Source: JACJYC01 sp964558465 (lineage in GTDB: Bacteria; Bacteroidota; Bacteroidia; Chitinophagales; Saprospiraceae). Taken from it: a DNA stretch of 64,000 nucleotides. Made by a program: the position numbers and the translations under genes. Below are positions 40,991 to 51,300 of this stretch, in pieces. The notes under the pieces are model-generated. The model saw nothing but the letters and a program-made list of their open reading frames with translations, had not been told where the DNA came from and searched no databases. The first letter of the stretch is position 1. Every line of letters begins with the position of its first letter. The stretch lies in NCBI GenBank assembly GCA_964558465.1, contig CAZLEF010000012.1, forward strand, positions 1 through 64,000, written 5' to 3'.

Positions 40991-41412
40991 AACCCATCAC
41001 CCCCGCTGAGATCGTAGACAAAATGTACCAAAACGACACCTTCAGCCAGTGGCTGGGCATCGAGTTCCTCCAGGTAGATGCCGGTCGATGCGTTTTGCGC
41101 ATGCAGGTCCGGGCAGAAATGCTCAATGGGTTCGGTATTGCTCATGGCGGCATTACTTTTTCGCTGGCCGACAGCGCGCTGGCCTTTGCCTCCAACTCGC
41201 AGGGGCGGCACGCTGTATCGATCGAAACAGGAATTTCACATTTGCACCCCGTTGGAAAAGGCGACGTATTGACGGCGGTCGCCGAGGAGGAAAACCTGTC
41301 GGGGCGGCTGGCGCATTACAAAGTCCGGGTAGAAAATCAGGACGGGCGGCAGGTGGCGATTTTTCGGGGGACGGTGTTCAGGAAGGAGGCGGTATGGGGG
41401 GAGGAGGGGTAG
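40987..41412 (+). CDS. PaaI-family hotdog thioesterase
   Basis: The 141-residue protein has the hotdog-fold PaaI signature NGFGIAHGGITFSLADSALA, in which the His-Gly-Gly and the following Asp/Ser form the acyl-CoA thioesterase active site. VSIETGISHLHPVGKGDVLT is the usual central strand pair. PaaI releases CoA from ring-hydroxylated phenylacetyl-CoA in Proteobacteria, but no paa cluster is nearby, so general acyl-CoA hydrolysis is the safer call. Confidence 0.85.
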   Translation: MKPITPAEIVDKMYQNDTFSQWLGIEFLQVDAGRCVLRMQVRAEMLNGFGIAHGGITFSLADSALAFASNSQGRHAVSIETGISHLHPVGKGDVLTAVAEEENLSGRLAHYKVRVENQDGRQVAIFRGTVFRKEAVWGEEG

Positions 41413-41413
41413 G

Positions 41414-41573
41414 TCAGTTCCTGCCGGTGAGGTGCAACCGCGCCCTGGATTTAGCCAACCTTACAATAAGTTCCAGCATGAAATAAGGTTCCAACTCCTC
41501 CTTTTCCTCAGCGGTAAGGCCCTTTGGCGCCTTGTTCTTTTGGAGGAGTTCATCTACCCGTTCCTGAATTCAT
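41414..41573 (-). pseudogene. Small helical protein relic, probable one-base frameshift
   Basis: The minus strand encodes ERVDELLQKNKAPKGLTAEE, KEELEPYFMLELIVRLAKSR and ARLHLTGRN up to the stop at 41414. This resembles the C-terminal helical part of small cyanobacterial/Bacteroidota proteins with an LLxKNxxGxLTxEExxEL pattern. No start codon lies in frame, but an ATG at 41573 is in frame if one T of the GAATTC at about 41565-41570 is removed. It is either a frameshifted gene, an ATT-started gene, or a sequencing error. It sits between porG and the convergent thioesterase. Confidence 0.5.
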
Positions 41574-41582
41574 TCCCCTTTT

Positions 41583-42476
41583 TCAATACTCCGGGCAGCG
41601 CAAATCCCCAAAATAATAAACAATCGCCGCACTGAGGAACAGGTAAGTATCATTGTTGCTGCTGTCGCCCCGTTGGCGGCCGGGCTGGCCGATGGGGCCG
41701 TCCGTAACGCCGGGGATGAGGATGGAGCGGTCGGAGAGGTCCACCGCAGTCTGGCCCCGGAGCTTGAGCAAGTCGGTTTTATCCGGGTAAACCGTACTGA
41801 CGTCGTCGAGGTAATCGGTGTAGAGGCGGCGCCCGCTCAGTTCAAAGTTCAGACTCCATTCATAGCTGAGGTCCACCTTGAACCCAAAGCCGAAAGCGAG
41901 GCCGAGCTGGGTAGTGAAATACTCTTCGCCTTTAAACTGGCCTTCCGTGCCCAAAGGCCGCAATTCGTACCATTCTCCGTTCAGTTCGGCTTTCGGATTA
42001 AAGGAAAAAACGCTCAGGCCGCCAAAGAGGTAGGGCGTAAAAAATTCTTCCCTGGATCCGTGTACATAGGGCAGGAAATTGAATTCAAACTGGGCTGTGC
42101 CGTCGATTAACCCGGATCGGAAACTGAGGTTGCGGGCTTGTTCGAAAATATTGTCTGAATTGGCGTCTTTGCCCTCAATGGCGCCGAATCCGGCGGAAAA
42201 CTTAAGGCAAACCCGTTTATTGAAATTGTAGCGGGCGAGAAAACCGGCAGCCGGGTTGGGCTTGCTCAGGTCGTAATTGCTGTTCAGGTCTCCGAAATAA
42301 TAAGAAATGCCGCCCCAGGGGCCAACCTCCCAGCCTTTCTGCGCGGTAAGGGTTGAAAGGCCTGCCATCAACAGGAGGCCGGATAAAAGAACCAATTTTC
42401 TGCTCACGCTGATCGATTTATTGCGCCGAAATTCCGGCAAAACTGCAAAGGTATGCCAGGATTGGTTTACGTTCAT
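41583..42476 (-). CDS. porG: T9SS outer membrane protein PorG (DUF6089)
   Basis: The mature protein opens with the DUF6089/PorG hallmark GPWGGISYYFGDLNSNYDLS and AAGFLARYNFNKRVCLKFSA; later strands FTPYLFGGLSVFSFNPKAEL, LGLAFGFGFKVDLSYEWSLN and a closing VYYFGDL. The start is uncertain: ATG 42476 leaves 23 residues before the signal peptide, whereas a GTG at 42407 would give the neat signal MSRKLVLLSGLLLMAGLST. In Porphyromonas PorG is an outer membrane partner of the PorK/PorN ring. Those ring genes are not in this window. Confidence 0.75.
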   Translation of the reverse strand: MNVNQSWHTFAVLPEFRRNKSISVSRKLVLLSGLLLMAGLSTLTAQKGWEVGPWGGISYYFGDLNSNYDLSKPNPAAGFLARYNFNKRVCLKFSAGFGAIEGKDANSDNIFEQARNLSFRSGLIDGTAQFEFNFLPYVHGSREEFFTPYLFGGLSVFSFNPKAELNGEWYELRPLGTEGQFKGEEYFTTQLGLAFGFGFKVDLSYEWSLNFELSGRRLYTDYLDDVSTVYPDKTDLLKLRGQTAVDLSDRSILIPGVTDGPIGQPGRQRGDSSNNDTYLFLSAAIVYYFGDLRCPEY

Positions 42477-42595
42477 AGGAATACCGGAATAAAAATGAGC
42501 CCCGCTAAAGCGGGCTTGCACAATTAAACGGCAGTTTGGCGCTTTCCAGTATGCAGCGGGTACTTAAAACTTTTATCAGAATTAAAAATCAGAGG

Positions 42596-43252
42596 TCAGG
42601 CAATTTTCAACAAATGCTCCGGTTTGGCGTGGGTCTGAGGCTGCAGCGTCTGAAAAACATACCCCAGTTCGGTAAAGTGTTGCAAGATCTTCGGCAGGGC
42701 GTACTGCAACTTGGAAATGGCTTTCAGACTGTCATGGAAAACGATGATGGAACCTTGCCCGGCAGCGTTAACCACATTGGCAAAGCATTGTTCGGGGCTG
42801 ACTTCAGGATCAAAATCGCCGCTCAGCACGTCCCACATGACGATCCGGTAATGCCGTTGCAGAAACTGGGCCTGCTTCGGTTTCAGTTTGCCGTAAGGCG
42901 GCCGGAACAGGGGGGTGTGTACCTGTGCAGCGCATTTCCGGACATTCCGGAAGTAGGTCAGGTTATCGGCAGCCCAGCCGTTGAGGTGATTGAAAGTATG
43001 GTTGCCCACGCTGTGCCCTGCATCAACGACCTGCCGGAACACCTCAGGGTATTTCCGGATATTGTCGCCGACACAAAAAAAAGTGCCTTTCGCCTTCCAC
43101 GTTTTTAATTGTTCGAGCACCCAGGGGGTTACTTCCGGAATAGGCCCGTCGTCAAAGGTAAGGTACAACGCGCGGTCGTGGGTGGGTATCCGCCAGGTGA
43201 ACTGGGGAAACAGGTTTTGAATGAATTGCGGGGTTTTTACCCAGTACATCAT
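42596..43252 (-). CDS. Polysaccharide deacetylase, NodB domain
   Basis: The 218-residue protein has the five NodB motifs: TFDDGP near 31 (catalytic Asp and metal Asp), HSVGNHTFNH near 81 (metal His pair), RPPYGKLKP near 118, VMWDVLSGDFDP near 141 and IIVFHDS near 172. It removes N-acetyl (or similar) groups from an envelope glycan such as peptidoglycan. There is no signal peptide, but a hydrophobic N-terminal segment (QFIQNLFPQFTW) is short; location is uncertain. It is divergent from gltX. Confidence 0.88.
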   Translation of the reverse strand: MMYWVKTPQFIQNLFPQFTWRIPTHDRALYLTFDDGPIPEVTPWVLEQLKTWKAKGTFFCVGDNIRKYPEVFRQVVDAGHSVGNHTFNHLNGWAADNLTYFRNVRKCAAQVHTPLFRPPYGKLKPKQAQFLQRHYRIVMWDVLSGDFDPEVSPEQCFANVVNAAGQGSIIVFHDSLKAISKLQYALPKILQHFTELGYVFQTLQPQTHAKPEHLLKIA

Positions 43253-43314
43253 ATTTGGTTTTTTAAGTGAGTTTTGGGAATGGTCGAACCACTGGCGGCA
43301 TACACAAAATTGCC

Positions 43315-43322
43315 TACCTTTG
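43315..43322 (+). promoter_or_regulatory. gltX promoter -7 box candidate
   Basis: TACCTTTG matches TAnnTTTG exactly, 105 bases before the gltX start. No clear TTG lies at the expected distance. Confidence 0.35.
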
Positions 43323-43427
43323 CATTTGATCCGGCAGACCGCTTATTTTAGGAACGAAACGAAGTACTTTTCCGCTGCTCTGCCGGCTAATTTTTTCAGA
43401 ATATTCTGGAAGTTTCGACAGCAGAAA

Positions 43428-44966
43428 ATGAATATGATGAGAGTGCGATTTGCGCCCAGTCCGACCGGCGCCCTGCATATCGGCGGGATCCGGACGGCCT
43501 TGTATAACTTTTTGTTAGCCAGGCAAAACGGCGGGGTTTTTATTCTCCGGATCGAAGACACCGACCAGGCCCGTTATGTGCCGGGCGCCGAAGAATACAT
43601 TATCGAAGCATTGCAATGGGTCGGACTGATACCCGACGAAGGGCCCGGGTTCGGGGGGGATTACGGCCCTTACCGCCAGTCGGACCGCATGGATATCTAC
43701 AAGGAATATGCGGACGAACTGGTCAAAAGCGGGCATGCTTATTATGCTTTTGATACGCCCGAAGAACTGGAAGCCAGGCGGGAAGCTGAAAAAAATAAAG
43801 GCAACCACGCATGGAAATACGACGTTCAGTCGAGGGCATATATGCGAAATAGCCTGAATATGCCGAAGGCGGACGCGGAGCGCCTCCTCGCTTCCGGGAC
43901 TCCGTATGTCATCCGCCTTATGGTACCCGGCAACGAAACGGTCCGGATACAGGATCAGATCCGCGGGGAAGTCATTTTCCAGACGGCAGAACTGGACGAC
44001 AAGGTCATGTTGAAAGCCGACGGCATGCCCACTTACCACCTGGCCAATGTGGTTGATGATCACCTGATGAAGATCACCCATGTGATCAGAGGGGAAGAAT
44101 GGCTGCCGAGCACGGCCCACCACGTTTTATTGTATCGCGCTTTTGGCTGGGAATCCACCATGCCGGCATTTGCCCACCTGCCGCTCATCCTCAAACCCGA
44201 CGGCAAAGGCAAACTCAGCAAACGCGACGGCGTTCGTTTGGGTATTCCCGTTTTCCCGATTTCCTGGAAAGGGGAGAAACTGGAAGATGCATTTACCGGT
44301 TTCCGGGAATTCGGCTTCGACCCGCGCGCCCTGGTCAATTTCCTGGCGTTGCTGAGCTGGAACCCCGGCACAGAGCAGGAAATCTTTTCCAGGGAAGAAC
44401 TGATCCGCGATTTTTCGCTTGAGAAGATCGGCAAGTCGGGCGCCCGGTTCGATATCGATAAGGCCAGGTGGTTCAACCAGCAATACCTCATGCACAGCAG
44501 CAGCGCCGAATTGGCGGCCATGGCCCGGCCTTTTTTGCTTTCGCAGGGATTTGACCCCGAAGAAACTTATCTTCAGGCCGTCTGCGGCCTGATGAAGGAA
44601 CGGGTGGCGCTCCTGACCGATTTCGGAACCGAAGCGGATTACTTTTTTGGCCCCATCCGCGCTTTTGATACGGCTTCAATCGCAAAAAAATGGAACCCTG
44701 AACGGAAATCTGCGCTGGAAGAACTGGGCCGGCAGTTGGAAAACCTGGCCGGCTGGAAAACAGAAAATCTGAAAGCCGCCGTTGAAAGCTGGGTGGAACA
44801 CACCGGTGTGAAATTCGGAGAGATCCTGCCCTTGCTCAGGCTGGCGCTGGCCGGCACTATGAAAGGGCCCGCCGTTTTTGAGATGATGGAAGTCCTCGGT
44901 AAACCGGAAGTGTCCAAAAGGTGGCAATATGCAATCAATCATTTTGACCAAACAGGCCTGATATGA
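43428..44966 (+). CDS. gltX: Glutamyl-tRNA synthetase
   Basis: The 512-residue class Ic enzyme starts at MNMMRVRFAPSPTGALHIGG (ATG 43428); the frame is open 69 codons upstream but lacks protein character there. The HIGH-type motif is HIGG, the KMSKS-type motif is KGKLSKRDGV near residue 264, and ILRIEDTDQARYVPGAEEYI is the usual glutamate-pocket region. It charges tRNA-Glu. A conserved small acidic protein follows with an ATGA overlap. Confidence 0.95.
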   Translation: MNMMRVRFAPSPTGALHIGGIRTALYNFLLARQNGGVFILRIEDTDQARYVPGAEEYIIEALQWVGLIPDEGPGFGGDYGPYRQSDRMDIYKEYADELVKSGHAYYAFDTPEELEARREAEKNKGNHAWKYDVQSRAYMRNSLNMPKADAERLLASGTPYVIRLMVPGNETVRIQDQIRGEVIFQTAELDDKVMLKADGMPTYHLANVVDDHLMKITHVIRGEEWLPSTAHHVLLYRAFGWESTMPAFAHLPLILKPDGKGKLSKRDGVRLGIPVFPISWKGEKLEDAFTGFREFGFDPRALVNFLALLSWNPGTEQEIFSREELIRDFSLEKIGKSGARFDIDKARWFNQQYLMHSSSAELAAMARPFLLSQGFDPEETYLQAVCGLMKERVALLTDFGTEADYFFGPIRAFDTASIAKKWNPERKSALEELGRQLENLAGWKTENLKAAVESWVEHTGVKFGEILPLLRLALAGTMKGPAVFEMMEVLGKPEVSKRWQYAINHFDQTGLI

Positions 44967-45148
44967 GCAAAAAGAAACCAAACAAACCGGAAGTGCATGA
45001 AGACCTTGAAGGTTTTGACCTCAGAATCAACGAATTCGGGGAAATTATTTCCAGTATGGGAATCGAACACCTCAACGAATTCCTCAATAAAAATGTGGAC
45101 GATAAAAAGTTGAAAGAGCGGGAGGAATCCGCTAATGAAGAGGAATGA
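44963..45148 (+). CDS. Small acidic protein, unknown function
   Basis: The 61-residue product reads KPNKPEVHEDLEGFDLRINE, FGEIISSMGIEHLNEFLNKN and ends acidic. It overlaps the gltX stop by ATGA, and its codon use matches the neighbours, so it is probably real. I do not recognise the family beyond its being a short soluble protein with a central helix-like core. Confidence 0.7.
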   Translation: MSKKKPNKPEVHEDLEGFDLRINEFGEIISSMGIEHLNEFLNKNVDDKKLKEREESANEEE

Positions 45149-45182
45149 AGTTAAAATTTACCCTTGAATTCCAGGAATTTGA

Positions 45183-45209
45183 TATTTTTGCTTTCTGATT
45201 TTATCCACA
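45183..45209 (+). promoter_or_regulatory. Promoter -7 box followed by a perfect DnaA box
   Basis: TATTTTTG (45183-45190) matches TAnnTTTG; a TTG at 45164-45166 is only 16 bases upstream, shorter than usual. Eleven bases after the box lies TTATCCACA (45201-45209), an exact DnaA consensus, close to the expected start site. The following 190 bases lead to the giant cargo gene. Confidence 0.35.
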
Positions 45210-45224
45210 AAAACCGATTATCCC

Positions 45225-45344
45225 ATGAACTACACTGTACTTCTCTTTAAAGGGGATACCTCCTCTTTTCAAATGCCCCCCGGACATTTCCAGGACGCGA
45301 TGATTCATATTCCGCCGCGATTATTTCGCAGGAATCGTTTTTGA
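45225..45344 (+). CDS. Doubtful 39-residue frame in leader of giant gene
   Basis: An ATG frame reads MNYTVLLFKGDTSSFQMPPG and ends PRLFRRNRF. It lies between a promoter-like site and the giant cargo gene. No family is recognised; it could be a leader peptide or chance. Confidence 0.18.
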   Translation: MNYTVLLFKGDTSSFQMPPGHFQDAMIHIPPRLFRRNRF

Positions 45345-45397
45345 ACAGATCATCTACTCAAACCATATCGTAATCCCTTGTCAAATTTTAATCAAGC

Positions 45398-48300
45398 ATG
45401 AGAAAACAATTACGCTTCTCCGGTGCTAAAGTGTTGATTGCCATTGTCTGGATGGTTTTCATAACGCTTTCTACCGGAGCTTTCGGCAGCAACTACTACT
45501 ATGATTGGAACGGCAGAAAAGCTGTTAAGGCCGATCCGCCTGTCTTTGTCGATCCAACGCCGGGCAACATTACCGTAGATTGCCCCTCCGAGGCCCCGGC
45601 GCCGGTAACCCTCACGGCGACGGATGATAACGATCCTTCTTTCCCGAAAGAGATATCGGCTGTAGATTCACCCAGTCTGGCCTCCATCAATTCCTGTGCA
45701 GGCGGTACGATAACCCGGACGTGGACGGCGACCGACCTGGACGGAATGACGACCTCTGTTTCACAAACCATCGTCATCCTGGCGGATACCCAAGGGCCCG
45801 TCATTACCCTCGACCCGGTTGCCGATACGGTTTCCTGTGAATTGAGCCAACCCGGCGCGCCCACCAACCCGCTCCGGTACGATATTTGGATCAATTCGGT
45901 GAGGCTTGGACTGGCCAGCCATGCGTTGAATTCCGATTGCTCGGGAATTGATGAAATCACGGACGATGCGCCTGATTTTTTCACCCTGACCTGCGAAACG
46001 CTGAATGTGACCTTCACCATAACGGACAACTGCGGGGTTTCAACCGATTGGATAGCCACTTATACCGTAATGGACACGGTTGCCCCGGTCCTGGCCGGCA
46101 TTCCGGCTGACAGCATCATCAGTTGCAATGATCCGTTGCCGGAAATGCCGGTGGTCACGGCAACCGACAATTGTTTTTCCAGTGTGGTCCCCGTCCTTTC
46201 GGAAGTTTCTTCACAGGTGATGGACGGCTCCTGCCAGCAATATGAATATACGATCACCCGTACATGGGTCGCTTCTGACAATTGCGGCAATACTGCAACG
46301 GGGGTCCAACTCATCCATCTTGTGGACGATGTTGCGCCGAATTTTACCGTTCCGTCAGATATCATCATCAGTTGCAATGAGGACCCCAACGACCTGAATA
46401 TTACGGGAAACGTTACAGGCTTGAACGACAATTGCGCCCCTGCCGACTCTGTTCTGCTGATTTATATCGATACCGAAACCCCAGGGGATTGCCCCAACGA
46501 AAAAACCATTATCCGGACCTGGAGCGCAAGGGATAAATGTAGTAACGTGACCGGCAAGATCCAGTCCATCATGATCGTGGATGACATTGCGCCCTCATTT
46601 ACAGTCCCTGCCGATATCACCGTCGATTGTGACGAGGCCAATGACCTCGATATTACCGGCCGGCCGATGAATGTATCGGATGTTTGCGGTTCCAACCCGG
46701 ATACCACTTTTGTAGATGTCATCATGGCCGGCATGAACCCAAATGAACAGGTCATTCGCCGAACCTGGCGCCTGACAGACGCCTGCGGTAATTTCACCGA
46801 GTTGGATCAGGAAATTACGGTGAGTGACCAGACCGCGCCCCTTGTCGGCGTCCTGCCGCAAAACCTCACGCTGCCCTGCGGAACGGAAACCGATATCAAT
46901 CAATCCTTCCTGGATTGGGTAAACAACAGAGGCGGCGCCCAGGCGACTGACAATTGTTCGGATCCCGGTGATCTGACCTGGCAGGCCTTTAATGCCGGAA
47001 CCAATATCCCGCCATCCTTTACTGTCAATGCCTGCCCGGCGCCCAACGGAGCATTGATCATGCAACAGGTTGATTTTATTGTAACGGATGAATCGGGCAA
47101 TTCGGATACCACCACGGCGGTGTTTACCGTGATCGACAATACCCCGCCTTCCATCCAGATCTGTTCGCCCGACCGGATTGTACCGGCCGACCCCGGGCAA
47201 TGCAGCGCTACAGTCGAACTTATTCCTCCCGTCATTGAGGAAAACTGTGCCTTTTCCAATACCGCCGTCTCCCTGAGCGGGTCGGCCCCGATTACCAGTT
47301 CCGCCTCACCCGGTCAGGAAGGCAGCACCCCCGTGGATCCGATCCAGATCGACCTGGCGGTCGGGCATCCGCTCCCCGTCAATGCAGCGGCAGCCGGAAC
47401 ACTGGTGCTTACCCTCAACAATGCGGACGCAGAAGAGCCCACCGAATTTTTTAACCTTTATACGGAAAACGGGGCTTTGGTCGGCGTTTCAGCCTTCACC
47501 CCGGCGCAATGCGGCCAGTCCACCGCCATGTTTACCATACCGGTTGCCACAATCAACCAGATGGCCCTGGACGGGGTGATCACTTTCCTGCTGGAGCCCA
47601 ATATCCCTGTCGGCCAGGATGGTAAATTTGCCATCAATGCCATTTGCGATCCCGCAGGATCGGTGACCCTCGACCTCACGTTTGATGCCAAAGATATTGA
47701 CGGCATTGTTTACGAATACCGGGTAAACGAGGATGCCAGGGTTGCCGTCAATCCGGTCGGACCCGCTACGGTTCTGCTCGATCTTGGCGTGCATACCATT
47801 ACTTATTTTGCGACGGACTGTGGAGGGAATACCGATAGCTGTTCTTACCAGGTAACCGTTGTGGATCAGGAAGCGCCCGTAGCGATTTGCCCGCCGGATG
47901 TTGTCCTGGCGGTTGCCGCTGATTCGTGCAGCGCTACTTTCACCTTGCCTTTGCCGGTTGGCGCCACTGATAACTGCGCTGCTTTTAATACCTTCAGCCA
48001 AACCCGGCCCGGCGACACAACGGCTGCCCGGCTGACCTTTACCTTTGATCCTAATCTCACAGGATACCTTGCAGATGATAAAACTTTTGTTTTCACAGGT
48101 GTTTCTGCCAATGCATATGATCCCGTAACCCTGACCCTGGACCTGCAAGGGGATTTTACCGGTACCCTTGCAGAGGCGCTCATCTACGGAGACGACGACG
48201 TTTTGCTCGGCTCAACTTCCTCCGGCGTCGCGAATTGCGGAACACCGGGGCAAATGACCCTGAACATTCCTGCAGCGACGTTCAATACCTGGGCCGCTGA

Positions 48301-51300
48301 CGGAACCGTGAACTTCCGCTTTGAACCCAAACCGGTACCGGTACCGCCGGGGGCGCCGGGCGACGGGGTCAATCCTTGCAGCCCCGTAACGGCGAACGGA
48401 CAAAGCGATACCCTTAGCTACGTTTTTGCCACCCTGGCCTACAGCCAGTCCATGCCGGCCTATTTTGCCGGAGGGGCAACAACGATTCCGCTGACGGCCA
48501 CAACACCGCCGGATTTCAAGCCGACGCATACCTTTAACCTGGGTGAAACCGAGGTCTCTTATGTGATGAGCGACGTTGCCGGGAATCTTGACACCTGTTC
48601 TTTCACAGTGACGGTGGAAGACACTACCCCGCCGGTAGCCCGCTGCAAACCGCTGGGCGGCTTGCCGATCAATCCCTCCGGCCTGCAGGTAGAAGTTTTT
48701 GATGTTTCAGATGTTGACAATGGGAGCACGGACAACTGTTCGATTGCCAATATGTTCCTGACGCCGAATACCTTTACCTGCGGAGATGCCGGAACGCCGG
48801 TCAACCTTACCCTGACGGTAGAAGACGGCTCAGGCAATGTTCATACCTGCAATACCACGCTTGCCCTGACCCTCCAGGGGCCTGCTCCGGCGGCCAATTC
48901 GGGTCTTTGCGGAGGGGATACCCTGTATTTATTTGCCAACCCGCCTGCGCCGGGCAGCGCCGCCTATACTTACAAATGGCGGCGGGCGAGTAACCCCGGG
49001 TCGGTTTTTTCCACCCTCGAAAACCCCATTATTCCGAATATTGATCCCTCTTATGAAGATTTCTATATTGTTGAAATAACCGGCATTTATAACAATTCCT
49101 GCTCGGCAGAGGCTTCGTTATTTGTCGAGATCAATGACCTTGCCATCCAACCGGTGGTGACTTCGGCGCCGGTGGTCTGTACCGATGAGCCGATCGTATT
49201 GAATTTCCAGGGAAATATTCCGAATGCCAATAATCTGATGTTCCATTGGTACCAGGGAATATCGCCCAATGGGGTATTGGTCGGGAGCACCCCCGGGCCA
49301 TCCATCACGATACCGGGTATCCACCCTGCCGGGCAAGTAACTTACTATGTCACGGTTTCGGGAGACGGCTGCACCTCTCCGCCTTCTTTGCCGGTATCGG
49401 TCAACCGGGTGGTGAAACCCGTTGCTCAGGTCTCATTTGCAGAGGCGACCCTCTGCGCCGGCGAAACGGTCATGCTGGGAACGCCGGTTACCGGCCAGGG
49501 GCTGACCTACGAATGGACGGGACCCGACGGGTTTTCCTCCGCCCAGCAATTCCCGGTTTTAGGCCCCGTCACAGCAGCCAACGCCGGGTATTACTATTTG
49601 CGCATCATTCGCAACAACGGATGTTACTCCAACCAGGATTCGATCCTGGTCAATGTCAAACCCAAACCTGCGACGCCAACGCTGCTGAGCAACTCCCCGA
49701 TCTGCTCAGGAGCAAGTTTGATCCTGACGACCCCTTCGAATGGTTTCAGTTCTTATCAATGGCTTAAACAAGGCGGTAACCCGGTAACCACCGGGATCCC
49801 TTCCTTCACGATCAATAATGCGAATACGGTCAACAGCGGGGTCTGGCAATTGTCCGTCACGCAAAACGGGTGTACGTCCGACCTGTCTGCGCCGGTCAAC
49901 GTGACGGTTAACCCCACACCGGTGGCCGGTGCGGCGGCAGCTCCGGCGTCTGTTTGCATCGGAGGCGCCCTTCAATTGATCGGTTCTTCCAACCTGAACA
50001 ACGTCTCTTACCGATGGACCGGCCCAGGCATCCAGCCGATCAATACCCAGAGCCCGGTCATTCCGGCCGCAGATCTGGTGAATGACGGCCTGTTCACTTT
50101 GCGGGTTACCTCCCAGGCCGGTTGCGTGGACACGGCCACGGTGAACGTCGATGTATTACCGGGCATTACCAGTGTTGATATCAGCGATGATGCGCCCGCC
50201 TGTCTGGACGGACTTACGGACATCCATCTCGCCGCAACCGTTCTGCCGGCCGACAACGGCTCTTATACCTATATCTGGCGCAAAGGGAATGAAACCCTAT
50301 CCAACCAGTCGACACTGACCCTGCCCAACGCGACAGCGGCCTCCAGCGGAAATTATATGCTGGAAGTCAAAACCGCTCAGGGATGCTCGCAGATCAGTAC
50401 CTATATCCTTGACCTCAAAAACCGGCCGAATACGCCTGTCGAACCCTTTAACCCGCAAAACAAGACCGCTTTCTGCGTCGGTGAGCAAATTGTATTGAGG
50501 ACAAACGATTACAGCAACCAGGGCGCCAACGTTGAATACTATTGGGTGCGCACACCCGGTGGAAACCCTGTCCTGACCACCACACGGGAATTTGTGATTC
50601 CAAGTGCGGGGATCAGCGACGGAGGCCAGTATTCCGTTTACGTAGTGGTAGATGGGTGCGCTTCGGCGCCGTCCACCAACGCCAATATTCAGGTCGGCGC
50701 CATTCCCTCGGTTGCAGCTCTCAGCAATAGCCCGGTCTGCCGCGGTGAAATGATCCAGTTTGAGGCGACTTCCGGCCAGGGCGCCACTTTTGCCTGGGGC
50801 GGCCCCAATTCCTTTAGCTCGGCTCTCCAGACACCCGCCAGGAATTCTAGTCTGCAAAGCGCCGAATTCGGGATTTACCACGTGGTAGCTACCGTTAACG
50901 GTTGTAAATCGGATACCGCTTATGTAGAGGTGCGCGTCAAACCCAGACCGGCCAAGCCGGTGGCATTTGCCGAACCGGCCCTGTGCATCAGCAGCGATAA
51001 CGCTGTTCTTTTCCTGGGGGTCGACACGGTGAGCGCTACCAATAACGCCACCTATTCCTGGTACCTGAACAGTACGGGGAGCCCGGCGCTGGGCCCGCCG
51101 ACTCCGGACCTGGTCTTCCCGATGACCAATTTCAGCGGCATCAACAACGGAACGTATCCGTTTTTTGTGGTTGCCAACCTCGAGGGGTGCGCTTCCGAAC
51201 CTTCCGCCCCCTTGAATGTGGCGCTGAATACCATACCGGGCAATCTGCCTTTTGCGGGAAGGGATACTTCCACTTGCTTCGATCAAATTATGCTCTCCGC

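Noticed and set aside
43221..43427. 69-codon extension of GltX
   Set aside because: GluRS proteins begin right at the VRFAPSPTG segment, and a -7 box lies inside the extension.
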